Shown piece by piece: positions 30,085 through 46,304 of a stretch of 64,000 nt of DNA. Numbering within the stretch: the stretch's first letter is position 1; each line of letters begins with the position of its first letter. This DNA comes from Oryzias latipes (Eukaryota > Chordata > Actinopteri > Beloniformes > Adrianichthyidae), in NCBI RefSeq assembly GCF_002234675.1, contig NC_019866.2, forward strand, positions 1,019,083 through 1,083,082. The letters are read 5' to 3'. Under the pieces are notes generated by a model. It made no database searches and was not told where the DNA came from. It saw only the letters and a program-made list of their open reading frames with translations. The position numbers were made by a program, and so were the translations under genes.

Positions 30085-30219
30085 AATAAAAGCCCACTCA
30101 TTTTACTCCTCAGATCCAAATGAGATGTGAATAAAGTGACCTCATGACCCCACAGCTTTGTGTCTGCAGCGTCTTCTGATGAACAACAGCAGTCGGTGGA
30201 GCTTTTTCTCAGCTTTATT
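30085..30219. terminator. Facing poly(A) signals of myh11 (+) and nde1 (-)
   Basis: AATAAA on the plus strand at 30085-30090 lies 214 bp after the myh11 stop. AATAAA on the minus strand at 30214-30219 (TTTATT on +) would end nde1 about 1.65 kb after its stop. Transcripts cut 10-30 nt past each signal would end within roughly 100 bp of each other. A/T-rich DNA makes both calls tentative. Confidence 0.5.
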
Positions 30220-31871
30220 GCTCTTTGAGGAGCATCAGAGCAGCACTGCAGGTGAAAAAGGACGGGAAACATCTGTAGCACTTCAGGTGACCTTTCCCAT
30301 CTAAGTAAAAACGAAACAGAGCTCCAGGTGAAAGCATGGAAACACCCCCCCAGTCTAAACCAAACTCCATCCTGCGTCTGTGGAGGAACGTCCGACGCTC
30401 AAGAGTTCCTGCAGAAACATCCTCCCCATCCTCTTCTGGGGTGAAGCTTTCAGGAGGTCACCTGATCCTCCGGCCAGTTTAAAGGAGGACCCAAAGGCAC
30501 CGAGGATCCGGGTCTTCGTCTCTGCCTCAGGCGGAGGTCCGGGTTTCCTTTTGGACTTTTGCTGCACATTTGTCATCAATGTAAATCAAACCAAGGCAGA
30601 AGTGTGTTTCCCACAGAATCAAATCAAATCTTTCTGATCTGCATCTTTGGAAGAAAATCCGGTCCACCCAAAGACCTGGAGGATGTGCAGTTGCTATAGT
30701 GACCTTTAAAGGGGCGGAGTCACAGATTCACATGTAATAAAAAACAGTCAAATATTTCTTAGAGGACGAACAAGAAAATGTGGCATCACAGTCACATGAA
30801 TCTGAGTTGTTGGAGCAAATACAGTTTAACCAGAGGCTTAAATGTTCAGGTTTAAATAAAAATGTTCAGTAACTAAACAGCAGGTTCAGACTTTCAACAG
30901 GACGGCAGTTTGACTCGCTGAGTTACACAACAGAACACACAACTGAATCCGTCCTCAGAGGTTTTCATTCACCTGAAGGCAGCATGTGAAAGCCTGGACG
31001 GCCACTAGGGGGCAGCAGATCCTTAAAAGAGTCCGTTTTTAACTCCCAACAAAAATAAATAAACACACTTTTCCTCTAAACGTTAAGGTTTACCCCTTTC
31101 TGCTCCACGAAAACTAAATAAAACGTTACCACAATATGTGCAAAAACTATGAGATCCAGTTCTTCTGCAGTCAGTGGACGGAATTATCTGTACAAATCTA
31201 TAAAACGACATTCATTTCATCTTTCCGTTGATGTAACCAGCAGCGCATGGATCCACATCAGCTGACTTCACTAAAGTGGCCTCCAGAAAAACACAAACGT
31301 TCACTTTGCTTTAGCTAAAAAAGAAAAGGGTTTGCACCAAAACTGTAGTGAGGTTCTGCACATTTACAGATAAGGAGGATTTTATCCAGAAAAACATCCT
31401 CTAGAAAGAGACACTAAAGCGTCTGAAATGAAGCATCACGGCGTCCGGAGCTCCCAGAAAAGTGACTCAAGGTTTGTGTTTTCTGTTCTTAGTGCGATCA
31501 AACTAATGTTCTTCCTCCCAGTAAACGTCTGCAACCTCCTACAGTTCACATTATCCTTCATATGTCTTATAGTCCGGCATCAAACCTGCAGAAATGAGAC
31601 CCCCCCCCCCCCCCCCACTCTACCTCTAAACTTTTGAGACGATAAAAATTCTTCTGTTGTCTTCATGCTGAAGGACGTGAGGAGGAGGAGGAGGAAGAGG
31701 GCACAACGTTCAAACTAAGTGCTAAACAGAAGCTGTGTTCATAAGTGGGCCAAACTCAAACATCTGGGGTTTCCGTGGCAACAGGCTCATCCCATCTCGG
31801 CTGCTCCTTGTAGAGGCGGGGCTCCCACACGTGGAGCGCCACCTCTGGACGGATGGGGCGGCGGGATGTTC
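30220..31871 (-). other. nde1: Probable nde1 3' UTR, no other gene
   Basis: No coding frame with family features on either strand. There is a poly-C run near 31600-31615. If the poly(A) signal at 30214-30219 is used, this whole stretch is nde1 3' UTR. Confidence 0.45.
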
Positions 31872-35916
<4,045 letters not shown>

Positions 35917-36476
35917 CTCCAGCTCGGACTGAGCCGGATCACCGCTAAACCCTGCGAACCCAAAATAAATAAATAAATAAATATTAATAATAAAAAACAC
36001 AACAGATCAGAACCATTAAATTGATTCTGACAGCGTGAGAAACACCAAATACAAAAACTCACTGATGTCAAACAAACAGGAATGAAAAGTTTGAGCAAAA
36101 ATGTAAATATGATGTGTCTGCGAAAGAAAAGAAAAAAGTTCGGGTCCTAAAAAAAACTGAAGTGAAGCGAAGTTTCTTTCAACTCAGCTGTTCGTAAAGT
36201 TTCTGTTAACCGAACCGAACCACCGGGGGAAATCTTTTCAACCGTTTCTGACACAAAAAAGTTGCTGCTAGCTTGATCGGCTAACGGAGTTCGGCGTTAA
36301 CCGTTTAAATCCCGGCGGCTGAGCGGAACATCGCTGCCCCCGGTCCCGCATAAACCGACTCTTTCTAACGCAACATCCAAAACAAAAGTACCGAACCATA
36401 GCCCGCTGTCAAATTCACCCCAATCGCAATGTTTCCGCCGGTGAACTTAAACCTAAATAAACGGAAGAAAACTTGC

Positions 36477-36570
36477 CTGGAGTCGGAAAAGTTTCTCTCT
36501 GTTTCGTGAAGACGTCGAACAATGCGCGTCGCCATTAGTATTGTTCACACCCTCCAACCAATCACCAATC
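36477..36570 (-). promoter_or_regulatory. nde1: nde1 promoter and untranslated exon 1 (GC-AG donor)
   Basis: On the minus strand a stretch from about 36540 to 36477 ends CCGACTCCAG followed by GCAAGT, a perfect GC-type donor. The next acceptor is at 35952-35953, 35 nt before the nde1 ATG. Upstream, two CCAAT boxes on the plus strand (36558-36562 and 36565-36569; ATTGG as read from nde1) and another near 36651 suggest a TATA-less promoter. Transcription start is inferred. Confidence 0.45.
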
Positions 36571-38140
36571 AGATGTTGTCTTCGCTCCTTACCGCTATTT
36601 GTCGAAAAACCTGTCAATCACAGCGACATGGGTGGCTCAAAGAGTTTCGTCCAATCAGAGATGGACGATGAGTTTGGGGGGCGGGGGGGGGGGGCGTTCA
36701 TTGAGCCGCCGAGGTCTAGACTTCTTGACGGATCGCAGCAGACTGGTGTTGCCTTCCCGTGGCGTGGGAAATCTGCACATCTCATCCATACGGAGAGGAA
36801 CGTCATGTGCGCGCAGCGTGTTAATGAATATTTGTGAATAACACACAATTAACTGATGAAACTAAATACCACGGAAACAGTAAATCAAAAAGTAAAATCA
36901 TAATAAATTCCCATCAGTAATTTTATTATTACCTATAAATTAGTTTGTATGAAGCTTAAATACATTTTCATTATTAAAAGTAATCTATTCAATAGAAATA
37001 TTTCTTGAATTTGTAAATCTTTTCAAATATATATTCTGATGTGCCAATTCAGAAAAAAATAAAAAGTTTATTTCTCTTTTCATTTACTCTCCTCCTCTCT
37101 GGGTCCACAAAAGCCCCATCATAGAACATTATACTTTTCACAAAAATAAAAATGAAAAAAGGTACAAAAGGAAGTCTGAGAAACGGCGAGAAAAATGAGG
37201 AGAAAAGAAGAACCACATCCTGGAGCAAATGAACCAACCACTGTTCATCAGAGTTGTGGCAGAGTTCTCCTCAGACTGTGTCCTCCTGCTGCTCCTCATA
37301 GGTTTTCTGATGGACGTTGATTTTTTTCTTTGTAAACTTTCTTAACAAATGTTGCCATACAAAATACCAAATACTGACAGTCCACACTATGTACAAAACA
37401 CAAAATGTTCTTATCTGCCAGGAAAATTAACAAAAATATCAAAAAGCCACAATAATAGCAACAAAAAGAACAGATTAAGAAAATAAAAATAAAACAAAAA
37501 TAATAAAGGTAAAGGAATCTGTTAAAGTTTCAAAAGTGACCATGTTTCCACTGTTAGTGTAGGATTTAATACTATTTACATACAGAATCCTTTTTTTTCT
37601 GAAAAACATAAAATACAGTTTTTTTGTTTACATATTTACACCTATGAATGAAAAAATTAGCCATAATTATACGAAAGTTAACTAAATAACTTGTCTCTGC
37701 ATTAAATTGAGCTTGGGTAAAATAATATGTTGGAAACATATAGTCTTGGATGTTTTCTGACGGAGGACATCCTGACAGCATCCTTGCCTCTGATTGGACA
37801 CGTTGGCTTCCTGCTGGTGGGTCAGAGAGGAAACGGGTTCAGCTCTGTCCTTTTCAGGGGATTACAGTGGAGCATCTGATCCCGGTTAATCCAAACGGAC
37901 AGTTGGCACACGAACACCCCCACCCACATGCACACCAATCCACTCTGCCTTTGCTTCATATCCAGTTTTGTCTGCTGACGGCAGATTGCAGGCTGTGACC
38001 TTCACTGCAAAACCTGCTTGAAGGGTTCTGTCATCAGCAAACTCAGGGATCCTGATGTGGCCTGAACATCTCTTTAGAAAATGGCTGACATTCATTCACA
38101 GCGTCATGGTCCTGTTCTTTGCGTGACAGACTTGCGTCAT

Positions 38141-38872
38141 CACAGTTGTAGCGCACAGGTGTAACGCACAGGTGTAACGCACAGGTGTAATGCACATGTG
38201 TAACGCACAGGTGTAACGCATAGGTGTAACGCACAGGTATAACGCACATGTGTAAGGCACAGGTGTAACGCACAGGTGTAACACACATGTGTAACACACA
38301 GGTGTAATGCATAGGTGTAACGCACAGGTGTAACACATAAGTGTAATGCACAGTTGTAACACACAGGTGTAACACGCAGGTGTAATGCACATGTGTAACA
38401 CACAGTTGTAACGCACATGTGTAACACACAGGTGTAACGCACAAGTGTAACACATAGGTGTAATGCACAGGTGTAAACACAACTGAAACGCACAGGTGTA
38501 ACACACAGGTGTAACGCACAAGTGTAACTCACAGGTGTAACTCACAGGTGTAACGCATAGGTATAACGCACATGTGTAACGCACAGGTGAAACGCACAGG
38601 TGTAACACACACGTGTAACACACAGGTGCAACGCATGTAACACACAGGTGTAACACAAAAGTGTAATGCACGGTTGTAACACACAGGTGTAACACACATG
38701 TGTAACGCACATTTGTAACGCATAGGTGTAACACACAGGTGTAACGCAGAAGTGTAACGAATGGTCTAACACACATGTGTAACGCACATGTGTAACGCAC
38801 ATGTGTAATGCACAGGTGTAATGCACAGGTGTAACACACAAGTGTAACACACATGTGTAACACACAAGTACA
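38141..38872. repeat. 13-bp minisatellite, about 56 copies
   Basis: The unit is GTAACGCACAGGT with common variants (CACATGT, ACACACA). Because 13 is not a multiple of three, one reading register cycles through all three frames. With no stop in any of them, the minus strand is open in every frame over 700 bp and yields Cys/Leu/Thr-rich 'proteins' of up to 317 codons. These are artefacts. Copies differ by one or two bases in a patchwork, typical of an unequal-exchange array. Confidence 0.95.
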
Positions 38873-39084
38873 AACCTGCTGCGAAGGCAGGTGCAGCAAT
38901 GAACGGCTGTTTGTATGTAGAGCCTTTATCAGACTTAAAAACATGAAGCAACACGCTATCATGAGAGTTCTGGACGCAAAAGATTCTGGTCTACGCAAGT
39001 TTCCATATCGACTTTTCAGTGAAAGTGTACACAGCCGGTGTGTGTGCACCTTAAGTATGTGCTGTTGTGTTACTTTTTGTGACG

Positions 39085-39135
39085 GTCTGGAGAACTGTCC
39101 AGCATCGGATAGGCTCCAGCATCCGGTTTAGAAAA
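39085..39135 (+). mobile_element. Short fragment of a common fish repeat
   Basis: Contains GGATAGGCTCCAGCATCCGG followed by AGAAAATGGACAG. The GGATAGGCTCCAGC word is the hallmark of an abundant interspersed repeat in fish; a longer piece lies at 46082-46260. Only the core is left here. Confidence 0.5.
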
Positions 39136-41229
39136 TGGACAGAAGATTTATGACAGTAAATTCTTTTATTTTGACAGTCATAAATAGAATCCGTTCAGAG
39201 ATCTGACAGACAGAAAATACCTTCAAGAATGATTTCATGAAGGAGAAAGGATCATCGGAAAGAGGAAAGAAATATCAGATGGCTCTTTATTTTGTCAAGA
39301 ATAAAAACTTCAAAGCCTCTGAAACAAACCAACACTTTTCATAACTTCTCAGTCAGTTACAAAGTAAAAGCAGATCCTGCGGCTCCATCCTGGATCTTTT
39401 GTTTTTCTTTAGATCCACCAATGAAAAAGGTTTTGAGATTTGAGCAGCTTCATCCAGAGTCTTCATCAGTCCTGGAAATCTTTGATCAGTAAAATTAACA
39501 AAGAGCTCTGCGAACTTTCAGACTCCAACACGAAACACAAAAGTCTTCTGAAGTTCCCTGCCTGAACCGTCACGTCCCACCTCTCAGTGTTTTAACCTCT
39601 TCGACCGAACTTTAAAGACATTTGTGTGATTTCACGTAAAAAAAAAAAAACTTCAATGTTTCCTCCAGTTTTTTGTTTGTCATCATCTTCCGGTTGGACA
39701 GTTGGAAATCGGAGCCGGTAACTAACGGTGATCAGCTGGGTTTTCCACACGCGTTCCCCTACTCCGTTTATCATTACTCCCACTCTGCAGGTGGATCAGG
39801 TTCAGCACCTCTGTAGCTTACCGTGACACAGTTTCCTCTTTAAATCCCATTCTAGCGTGGCCGTGTCATAATCCACTTCACGGAGCGGAGCGGGACAGAG
39901 CTGCAAGACCGCTCTGCTGGACCGATGTCCAGCTAACGTTTATCCTCTCACGCCCAAAGGCCTCCTGCTGCTCTGCAGAGTCCCGAAGCACCGACCTGTC
40001 TGCTGCCCAAAGGCCCACAGAGCAGCGCAGGTCTCAGGTGAGAAATGAGTTACGCAACCGTAAGGTCTCGGGTTCAAGTAGGAGGACGGGATTAGGATGT
40101 TCTGGGAAACGACCCTTTCAGGAAGCAGGGCGATGACAGAGGAGGAGCTCTGAGAGGTCCCTGATCCGTGTGGGACAGCGGGGGGAGGTGAGGTAGTTCA
40201 CTACAATGACACTGATGGAGGTTTATCAACCACAGGAACCAAAACTCAGCGCTTCCACCTGTGTGACTGCAGCTCCCTGCTGCTTCCTTCAGTCTCATCT
40301 GGGAGTTTTCTCTCATTTCTAACAAAAAACACTTCATGATGATGATGATGAGGTGCAGAGCTAAATGACGTGGTCATCTGTCACTGCGTCCCGTCAGAAA
40401 TGAGATAAACATACGTAGCAAGTTTGTACGATAAAAGAAAGAGATTTTTTTCAGAGAAATCTCAACCTTATGATGTGAGACCTCCACAGCTTTTCCATCC
40501 TCAGATCCTCTTCAGGAGAAAGTTCTTTCAGTCTCAGGTCCAAACTGAGCTTCACACAAACCAGAAACCTGTTCTGCAGAATCCTTCTGGCTGAGAAAAG
40601 GCACGGCGGGTGTAACACGGATTACTGAGCCTCTAGAGCCTCCGAGCCTTTTGGGAAAGCTGAGAGCCCTCAGTGCGTCCTCTGTCATTTCGGGTTTTTG
40701 ACCTGCAGCAGACGACAGTCAGAGCCCGCTCAGGTTTCTAATTTCATGTTCCATCTTTGCACGCCTGTCCTTTCATCAGACGCGTGGACTCTGTTTTTTA
40801 TCTATTTAAATGTCTTGATTAAAGACGTAGCAGGAGAAGCTGAGCTCTGGGACCTCCAGGCAGAGCTGGACCTAATGTTCAAACGCTTCATCATCAACCT
40901 TCCAAAATCCTGTCAGAGTTCTGCAGAAACTGTAGGAGGAACCGACTGAACACCAATTCCATGGAAAAAAACAAAAATTATTCGTTTTCTGCGTCATTCA
41001 AACCCTTTTTCGTCATTTCAGGCTTCTCAGACCGGCTGACGGTCAAAAGGACGTTTTCTTTTTCGAGATCTTTCTCACAGCTTTTTAGATTCGTTCAGCT
41101 GACTTCTGTCTTTAGTCAAGTTACTGAGTCACTCACCTGAGAGGTTTTCCTGCTCATGTCGGGATCTGGGCTCGGTTTTGTGCGTGTGACAGACAGAGAA
41201 AGCCTTCACCGAGTCTTTAGTCTTTCAGC

Positions 41230-43722
41230 TCAGAGATGCTGGTTCGCTTCCTTCTTCTCAAGAGCCGAAGGAGCAGCAGAAGCCGCGTCTTCCTCCTCTT
41301 CCTCCCATCAGTTCTCCCTCTGGATCTGCTTCCTCTTCCGAGCCAGCCGAGCCTCCCGCATCTCCTCCAGAGTTTTCCTGGGGTCCATGATGAAGGCCAG
41401 CGCCACGGTGGCGGTGCCGTCGCCGTTCTGCCTGGAGAAGCACAGGAAGGCGGCCCAGAGGAAGGCGCAGCAGCCCATGAAGGCCGTCCGCAGGTGGAGC
41501 GGCATCAGGGCGAAGTTCAGGAACTGAGAAGAACAACAAGAAAGAAAGAACTTGAGCGCTCTCTGCAGGCTCCAAAGAGCTCTGGAAATCATGTCAAACA
41601 TCAGGAATCTACGATAAAAGCAATCTCAATAATATGTCTAGTCATTTTCCCCAAAACTTCTTCTGTGGTTTCTAATTAGGCTGATAGAATTCGGCTCCAT
41701 TAGGTACATTAACATTTCCTCTGCTGTGGAGCATCATCTTTTTCTTGAAATTCAGGGAGGCTTATCTTCTGAGAAAAGATCTGACAGATGTTTGAATCTG
41801 CAGCTCCAAGCTAACGTTGAAGCTGGGCTTCCTGACCTTCTGACCCTCATTTCATCTCAAACAGGACGTCTACTGCAGGACAGTGAGTGGATGCAGATAG
41901 AAGCAGTGTTACCTGCATGAAGGGCCAGTACATGAGTCCAGTCTGAAAGGAGAAGACAGCAGGTTTTAATGAACAGAAGGGTCTGTGTGTTTGTCAGATG
42001 GAAACAGGCTGAAAAAGCTGCAATCATTTCTACAATAAGAGTCTCAGAGTTCTTTGTTTTTGTCTCAGCACCTGACCCCCTATATATATTTGTCTCAGCA
42101 CAGCCTCAGGAAACCCTGGGTCAGCATTGAACAACAGTCTTTTACCTAAGTGTTTCTCCTTTTTTCCTATTTACATCATGCGTCCCAAACTTCTATGGAT
42201 ATTAATAGAATTCCCCAGTTTGATCTTTAGCTTTGAAGCTATCAAACCTTCATCAGTACTCCTCCTCATCATAAACCAACATGTTCAGACTGTCTGTCCC
42301 TGTTGGCCGCACCACAACGTTTGTCTGGTCATGATGCATTTAGCTTTGGTTTGTGTTTTTTTCTCTCTTTGGGAGTGATCAGGATGGATCAGTCCTGAAT
42401 CCATCAGAGGAGCAGATGTCCAGATGTTGTGGAGAAGCAGATGGAGACGTTTGGACACGTTGAGAGGAGGATCAGTGAAAGGATGCTGAGTTTGGAGATA
42501 CCAGGAAAGAGGAGGACCAAAGAGGAGGTTCGTGGATGTAGAGGAGGAGGACATGAGGGTGGAGGATGCAAAGGTGGAAGCACATTATTTTTGCTTTTTG
42601 AATTGCATTTTCGGGAGAACCATGTTGGGGCTTCTGAGGTTTAGAGCAGAAAGGGGATTAAAATTACGGATTAGGGCTGTGCAGATGAATGCTTATGTCA
42701 GAGTTTAATGTCTGATATTCAGTCAATCATTCACAAACTAGTCTGCTAAATGCAAACACAGTTGGTAGAAAATTTACATTTTTTCCCGAAACGTCTGATT
42801 GAAATTTCCTCCAAACATTTTGAAAGCATGTAAAAATAAAATTGATTTAAATATGAAATATTTGAACAGGATGAATCCACAGTCCGCCTGGTTGATCAGC
42901 TGATGTTTCAGGACTTTATCCCCGGTTCCAGTCCTGATGAACCTCCGTCGGTGCGTCCACCGTGCAGAAGCGGCGCGCGGCGCAAAGTAGGTTAATCTGA
43001 GAGAGCTGCAGCGGCCGCGAGGGAAGAGAAGGTGACTCTCATTTTTTATCCCTCTCTTACCCGCCAGGTGTTGAAGAACTTCTCCCTCCAGTCCTCAAAC
43101 ATGTCCTCCTTCCCCTCCAAAAAGCTCACCCCTGAAGGACAGAGAACAGTCGGGCAGATTAGGGACAGGCAGGCGCCGTGCGCTTTTACGCACAAGATGG
43201 AGAATTATCATCTAAGTTATTATCTTAGTCTCCATGACGTTGGAGTGAGGAGGAACCTCGACAGAGGGGCCTCTTTGGTTTCTTTACATTTTAAAATCTT
43301 CAGATGAACACTTTTCTGGAACACTCCTCCTGCAGCAGCAGAGACTGTGCGCTCTTGCTCAGTGTCTCGAACTTTCTCCGGGTTTATTAAGGCGAATGTG
43401 CGTAAACCTTCTCACCTGTGTAGAAGACACTGGTGGCCAAAGGCGATGCAAAGCTTTGGTCCAGCAGAAGTTTGCGGAAAACCATCCCTGCGGACTTCCC
43501 GGGAAAGCGTCTCTCTAGCGCGCGCAGCCAGAAATAATTAAAGTTCCCCTGGAAACTGATCGCTACTATGGCGACGTTACGCGTATGTTTCCAGTCTATG
43601 TGCTCCCTCTGAGCGATGAGCTGGTGGGCGAGGTCCCCGCCGGCGAACAGGCAGCCGTACAAGGTGACGTTGGCCAGCCAGGGGAACCTCTTGGCGGCTT
43701 CTTTGAGCACAGCTCTTCTCAT
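41230..43722 (-). CDS. mpv17l: Mpv17-like protein, complete
   Basis: MPV17L belongs to the Mpv17/PMP22 family of four-helix membrane proteins of mitochondria and peroxisomes, linked to reactive-oxygen metabolism (known). Exons: 43722-43416, 43131-43061, 41942-41913 (30 nt) and 41523-41230; phases agree and give 233 residues, longer than human MPV17L (196). Recognisable parts: WLANVTLYGCLFAGGDLAHQ, FQGNFNYFWLRALERRFPGK, then TGLMYWPFMQ and FLNFALMPLHLRTAFMGCCA with FLWAAFLCFSRQNGDGT. The family signature W-P-x-x-Q-x-x-N-F is present across the third splice junction (WPFMQ FLNF). After RQNGDGT the fish protein carries a charged tail of about 50 residues (MREARLARKRKQIQRENWWE) absent from the human form I remember. 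The gene lies near nde1 as on human 16p13.11. Confidence 0.92.
42370..42580 (+). mobile_element. LINE 3' ORF fragment in an mpv17l intron
   Basis: On the plus strand the frame at 42429-42644 encodes METFGHVERRISERMLSLEI and PGKRRTKEEVRG. This is the FGHVxRR...RML...P..RxRG motif found at the end of RTE-like LINE reverse-transcriptase ORFs. It shares long words with 35374-35760 on the opposite strand, so the two are copies of one family. Only the tail of the ORF remains. It lies in the intron between exons 43061-43131 and 41913-41942. Confidence 0.7.
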
Positions 43723-46300
43723 GTTGGCACAGACGGAGGAGGTCGCTTACGATGCCCAAATGATTCTAGCTCAGCATGGCGGTGAAATTCAGCCGACGAG
43801 TCCCTGATGTGACCCGGCTGACGGACAGGACGCAATCCATCTGAGCGCCGTGATCAGCGAGGGATTAAAGGCGAGGTCTCCACCGGAAGCCTGAATGTCA
43901 CTCATGATTGGACCTCGGGGAATTGGTGAAAAAATTGAATTCCGGGAAACATTTCTCCAAACACGCCAGGATGTTGGAATTCTGCGTAAAATCCCCATGG
44001 CTTCGATGCGCTCAGCTGGACAAAACGCATCCAAAGGTGCGCGTAATGCAGTTCTCCACGAGCACAACTATTGATTACTTCCTTCAAAAAACGATCATTT
44101 TCCAGAAAAACCTCCCTGAAGATGATCAATGATGAATGAGCAGCGTGTCAGCTCTGACGAGTGAATCAGGTGCGTCTGTGCGACAAATCCGTCGGGTTAA
44201 GAGCTAATCCGGGGATTGCGTCGGTCAGATCAGAGGGGCAACATCCGTGCGCCACTGATAGCGGCAGGTCTTAGTTTCAGGTGTTCGCGTCCACTGCTCA
44301 TGCGCGCTCTGATCACGGGCTTCTACAATGAAAGTCAGTTTAAAAACAGTCAAGTCAGGAAACAGAAAACAGGGCTTTCGTGGACGGGACAGTGAACCTT
44401 TTCCCTCACTAATTAATACAGTCTGGTTGTTATTGGAGAAAAAGAGTCTAGATTCAGGGAATTTATTATTTTTAATAAATGTTTTAATTAAAATTAAAAG
44501 AGAATAGCTGCAATTACGGAACAAACCGCCAGAGGACGATGCTGTTCATTTGAAATGTCTCATTTATAAGAATCAGATGCTTTCTTCACGTTTGTTTTCG
44601 TTCAAATGGAATAAAATCGGTGTTTTATAAATATATGAATTATTTATATATATTACATATTTATTTTCTCTTATTTTAGAGTCTCTAAAGCAACGACATG
44701 GCTGCTCTCATGACCCCATTGTGTTTTTAGTAAAAACTGCCATCACAGTTTTTCTTTCTTTTTTTTTTCTTCTCTTTTTTAACTTGTCCAACAGCGGAAC
44801 AAACAGATCAGAGCTGAAGGCTTCAGATTTTATAGGAGGTTATGAATCTTCTGACACATAAGTGTATTTTTGTGTAAACCCCTTTTGTTTGAGGCTAAAC
44901 TTTATTTATGCTTGCACACCTTTCAATGTTGTACCAGAATGAAGAGAGGAAAGTAGGATGTTAGAAATAGGGAAAAGATGGAGAAGGAAGGGGATCTAAA
45001 AAAAGAAAACAAAAGTTTTTTTTTAATAAAGTACTAATAAATAACTACTCAGCTATGATACCTGTATAGGTAAAAGGGATATCATTTTTAATGTAAACAA
45101 GTTATTGTCAACATGAGTTTGTTCACTTTATCGTGGAAGACATTAAAGCAATAAAACACTGGTTTGATGCGCTGCAAGTTGAATTCAGATGGTAATATTA
45201 TAAGCTTTTGCAGAATGCTGATTATCTTAATGTTATCGCTGTTGCTGTGAGGATTCCTCGGGTGTTCAGTGGTGTTCAGTCACTCCAGGTTCACGTTCAT
45301 CATCCACAGCTGTCTTCTTCTGTCTTCACAGAAGTGTCGGCTTGTTTTCAGGTCACCTGCCTTTCGGTTTCTCCGTGTTTGTGTCCTCTTTGGGGGGCGC
45401 GCGCCGGCCCCTTCTGGCGGACCTCCCCAACTGTGGGTCATGCCGGGGGCCCCGGAATCCGCGGGATTCCGCCACGCCAAAGACCTGACCCCCCCGCCTG
45501 GCAGGTGGACACGCGTGGGACGGTCGTGGAAAGCCACATGTCATGCGCGTCTGGTGAGGATGAACTGCGTAAATACGCACGAACCGGCGGCGTAATTCTC
45601 AAAACAGTTGAACAGCTCCAAACCTAAAGAAACCCTCGACGGACATCTGCGACTGACGAAGGCAAGAGACACCCATGAATTACGATTATCACGCATGTAT
45701 GACAAAAGACAGACACGTCAGAGGTGGAAAACGCAGATTGTACGTAGACAGGCCTTCAGAAAACAGGTGACAGGTGAGACCTTCACAGTACAGCCGGATA
45801 GCTTCAGCCGCGCAGATCTTCTAATCATTTCACAATATTTATGAAGCATAAAGTTAATTTCCTTAAAAGGAAACATGTTTTTATCTGAGATGACATCTCT
45901 TTTTCAAAGGTCTGCCAAGAGGCATCAACAAAACCTTAAGGAAGACTAACATCACATAAAATGTTTAACTCTGAACTATACTATAATGTTAAAATAGTAG
46001 TATCAGAAACTTTACCCATTTGCATGTGTTTCATTATACTTCACTTCTTAAATTTCTACTTTTTAAATTAATTGGTCAACATAAATTGTCCCTAGGTGTG
46101 AATGAGTGTGCGTGGGTGTGGGTTGGTGACCCTGCGACACACTGGAGACCTGTCCAGGATGCCCCCCCCCCCCCCTTCGCCCACAAGTGACCCAGATGGG
46201 TTCCGGCAGCCCCGTGACCCCAAAATGAATAACGGATTGGAAGATGAAAAAGAATGTCAACCCGGTAAAACTCCACTCAGCTCCGAAAGAGTTTAAGGCT
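43723..46300. other. Divergent intergenic region between mpv17l and crlf3
   Basis: About 2.6 kb without a supportable gene. Short frames (for example 45208-45627 +, 43902-44129 -) have no family features. From 44560 to 45180 it is A/T rich. This is where the 16p13.11-type block meets the 17q11.2-type block. Confidence 0.5.
46082..46260 (+). mobile_element. Fragment of an abundant fish interspersed repeat
   Basis: Reads AATTGTCCCTAGGTGTGAAT, then GCGACACACTGGAGACCTG, TCCAGGATG, a poly-C run and finally AATAACGGATTGGAAGATGA. This order (CCCCTAGGTGTGA, CCTGCGAC-AGACTGGCGACCTGTCCAGG, ..GGATGGA) is very common across fish genomes. Class not decided; possibly a LINE- or SINE-derived tail. Confidence 0.6.
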
Positions 46301-46304
46301 GTCT

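Larger units (their letters stand above)
36600..41229. other. Intergenic or mpv17l 3' UTR, A/T rich, with a minisatellite
   Basis: No gene was recognised in this 4.6 kb between nde1 and mpv17l. From 36840 to 37780 it is very A/T rich. A 13-bp minisatellite occupies 38141-38872. The part next to mpv17l may be its 3' UTR; minus-strand AATAAA hexamers exist but none could be singled out. Confidence 0.5.

Noticed and set aside
38141-38872. Regular repeat array resembling a CRISPR at first sight
   Set aside because: The units are head-to-tail without spacers, 13 bp long, and the host is a vertebrate.
38043-39049. Long minus-strand frames (158, 317, 130 codons) rich in Cys, Leu, Thr and His
   Set aside because: They are the translated 13-bp minisatellite. 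All three frames are open at once and give the same cyclic peptide, so they carry no coding signal.
40060-40085. GGTTCAAGTAGG, resembling a B box, in intergenic DNA
   Set aside because: Isolated word without an A box or SINE-like continuation.
43902-44129. 75-codon minus-strand frame upstream of mpv17l
   Set aside because: No family resemblance, no splice link to mpv17l exon 1, and average codon use.
45208-45840. 139-codon frame and neighbours upstream of crlf3
   Set aside because: No motif, no splice context and no codon bias. It lies in ordinary intergenic DNA before the crlf3 promoter.
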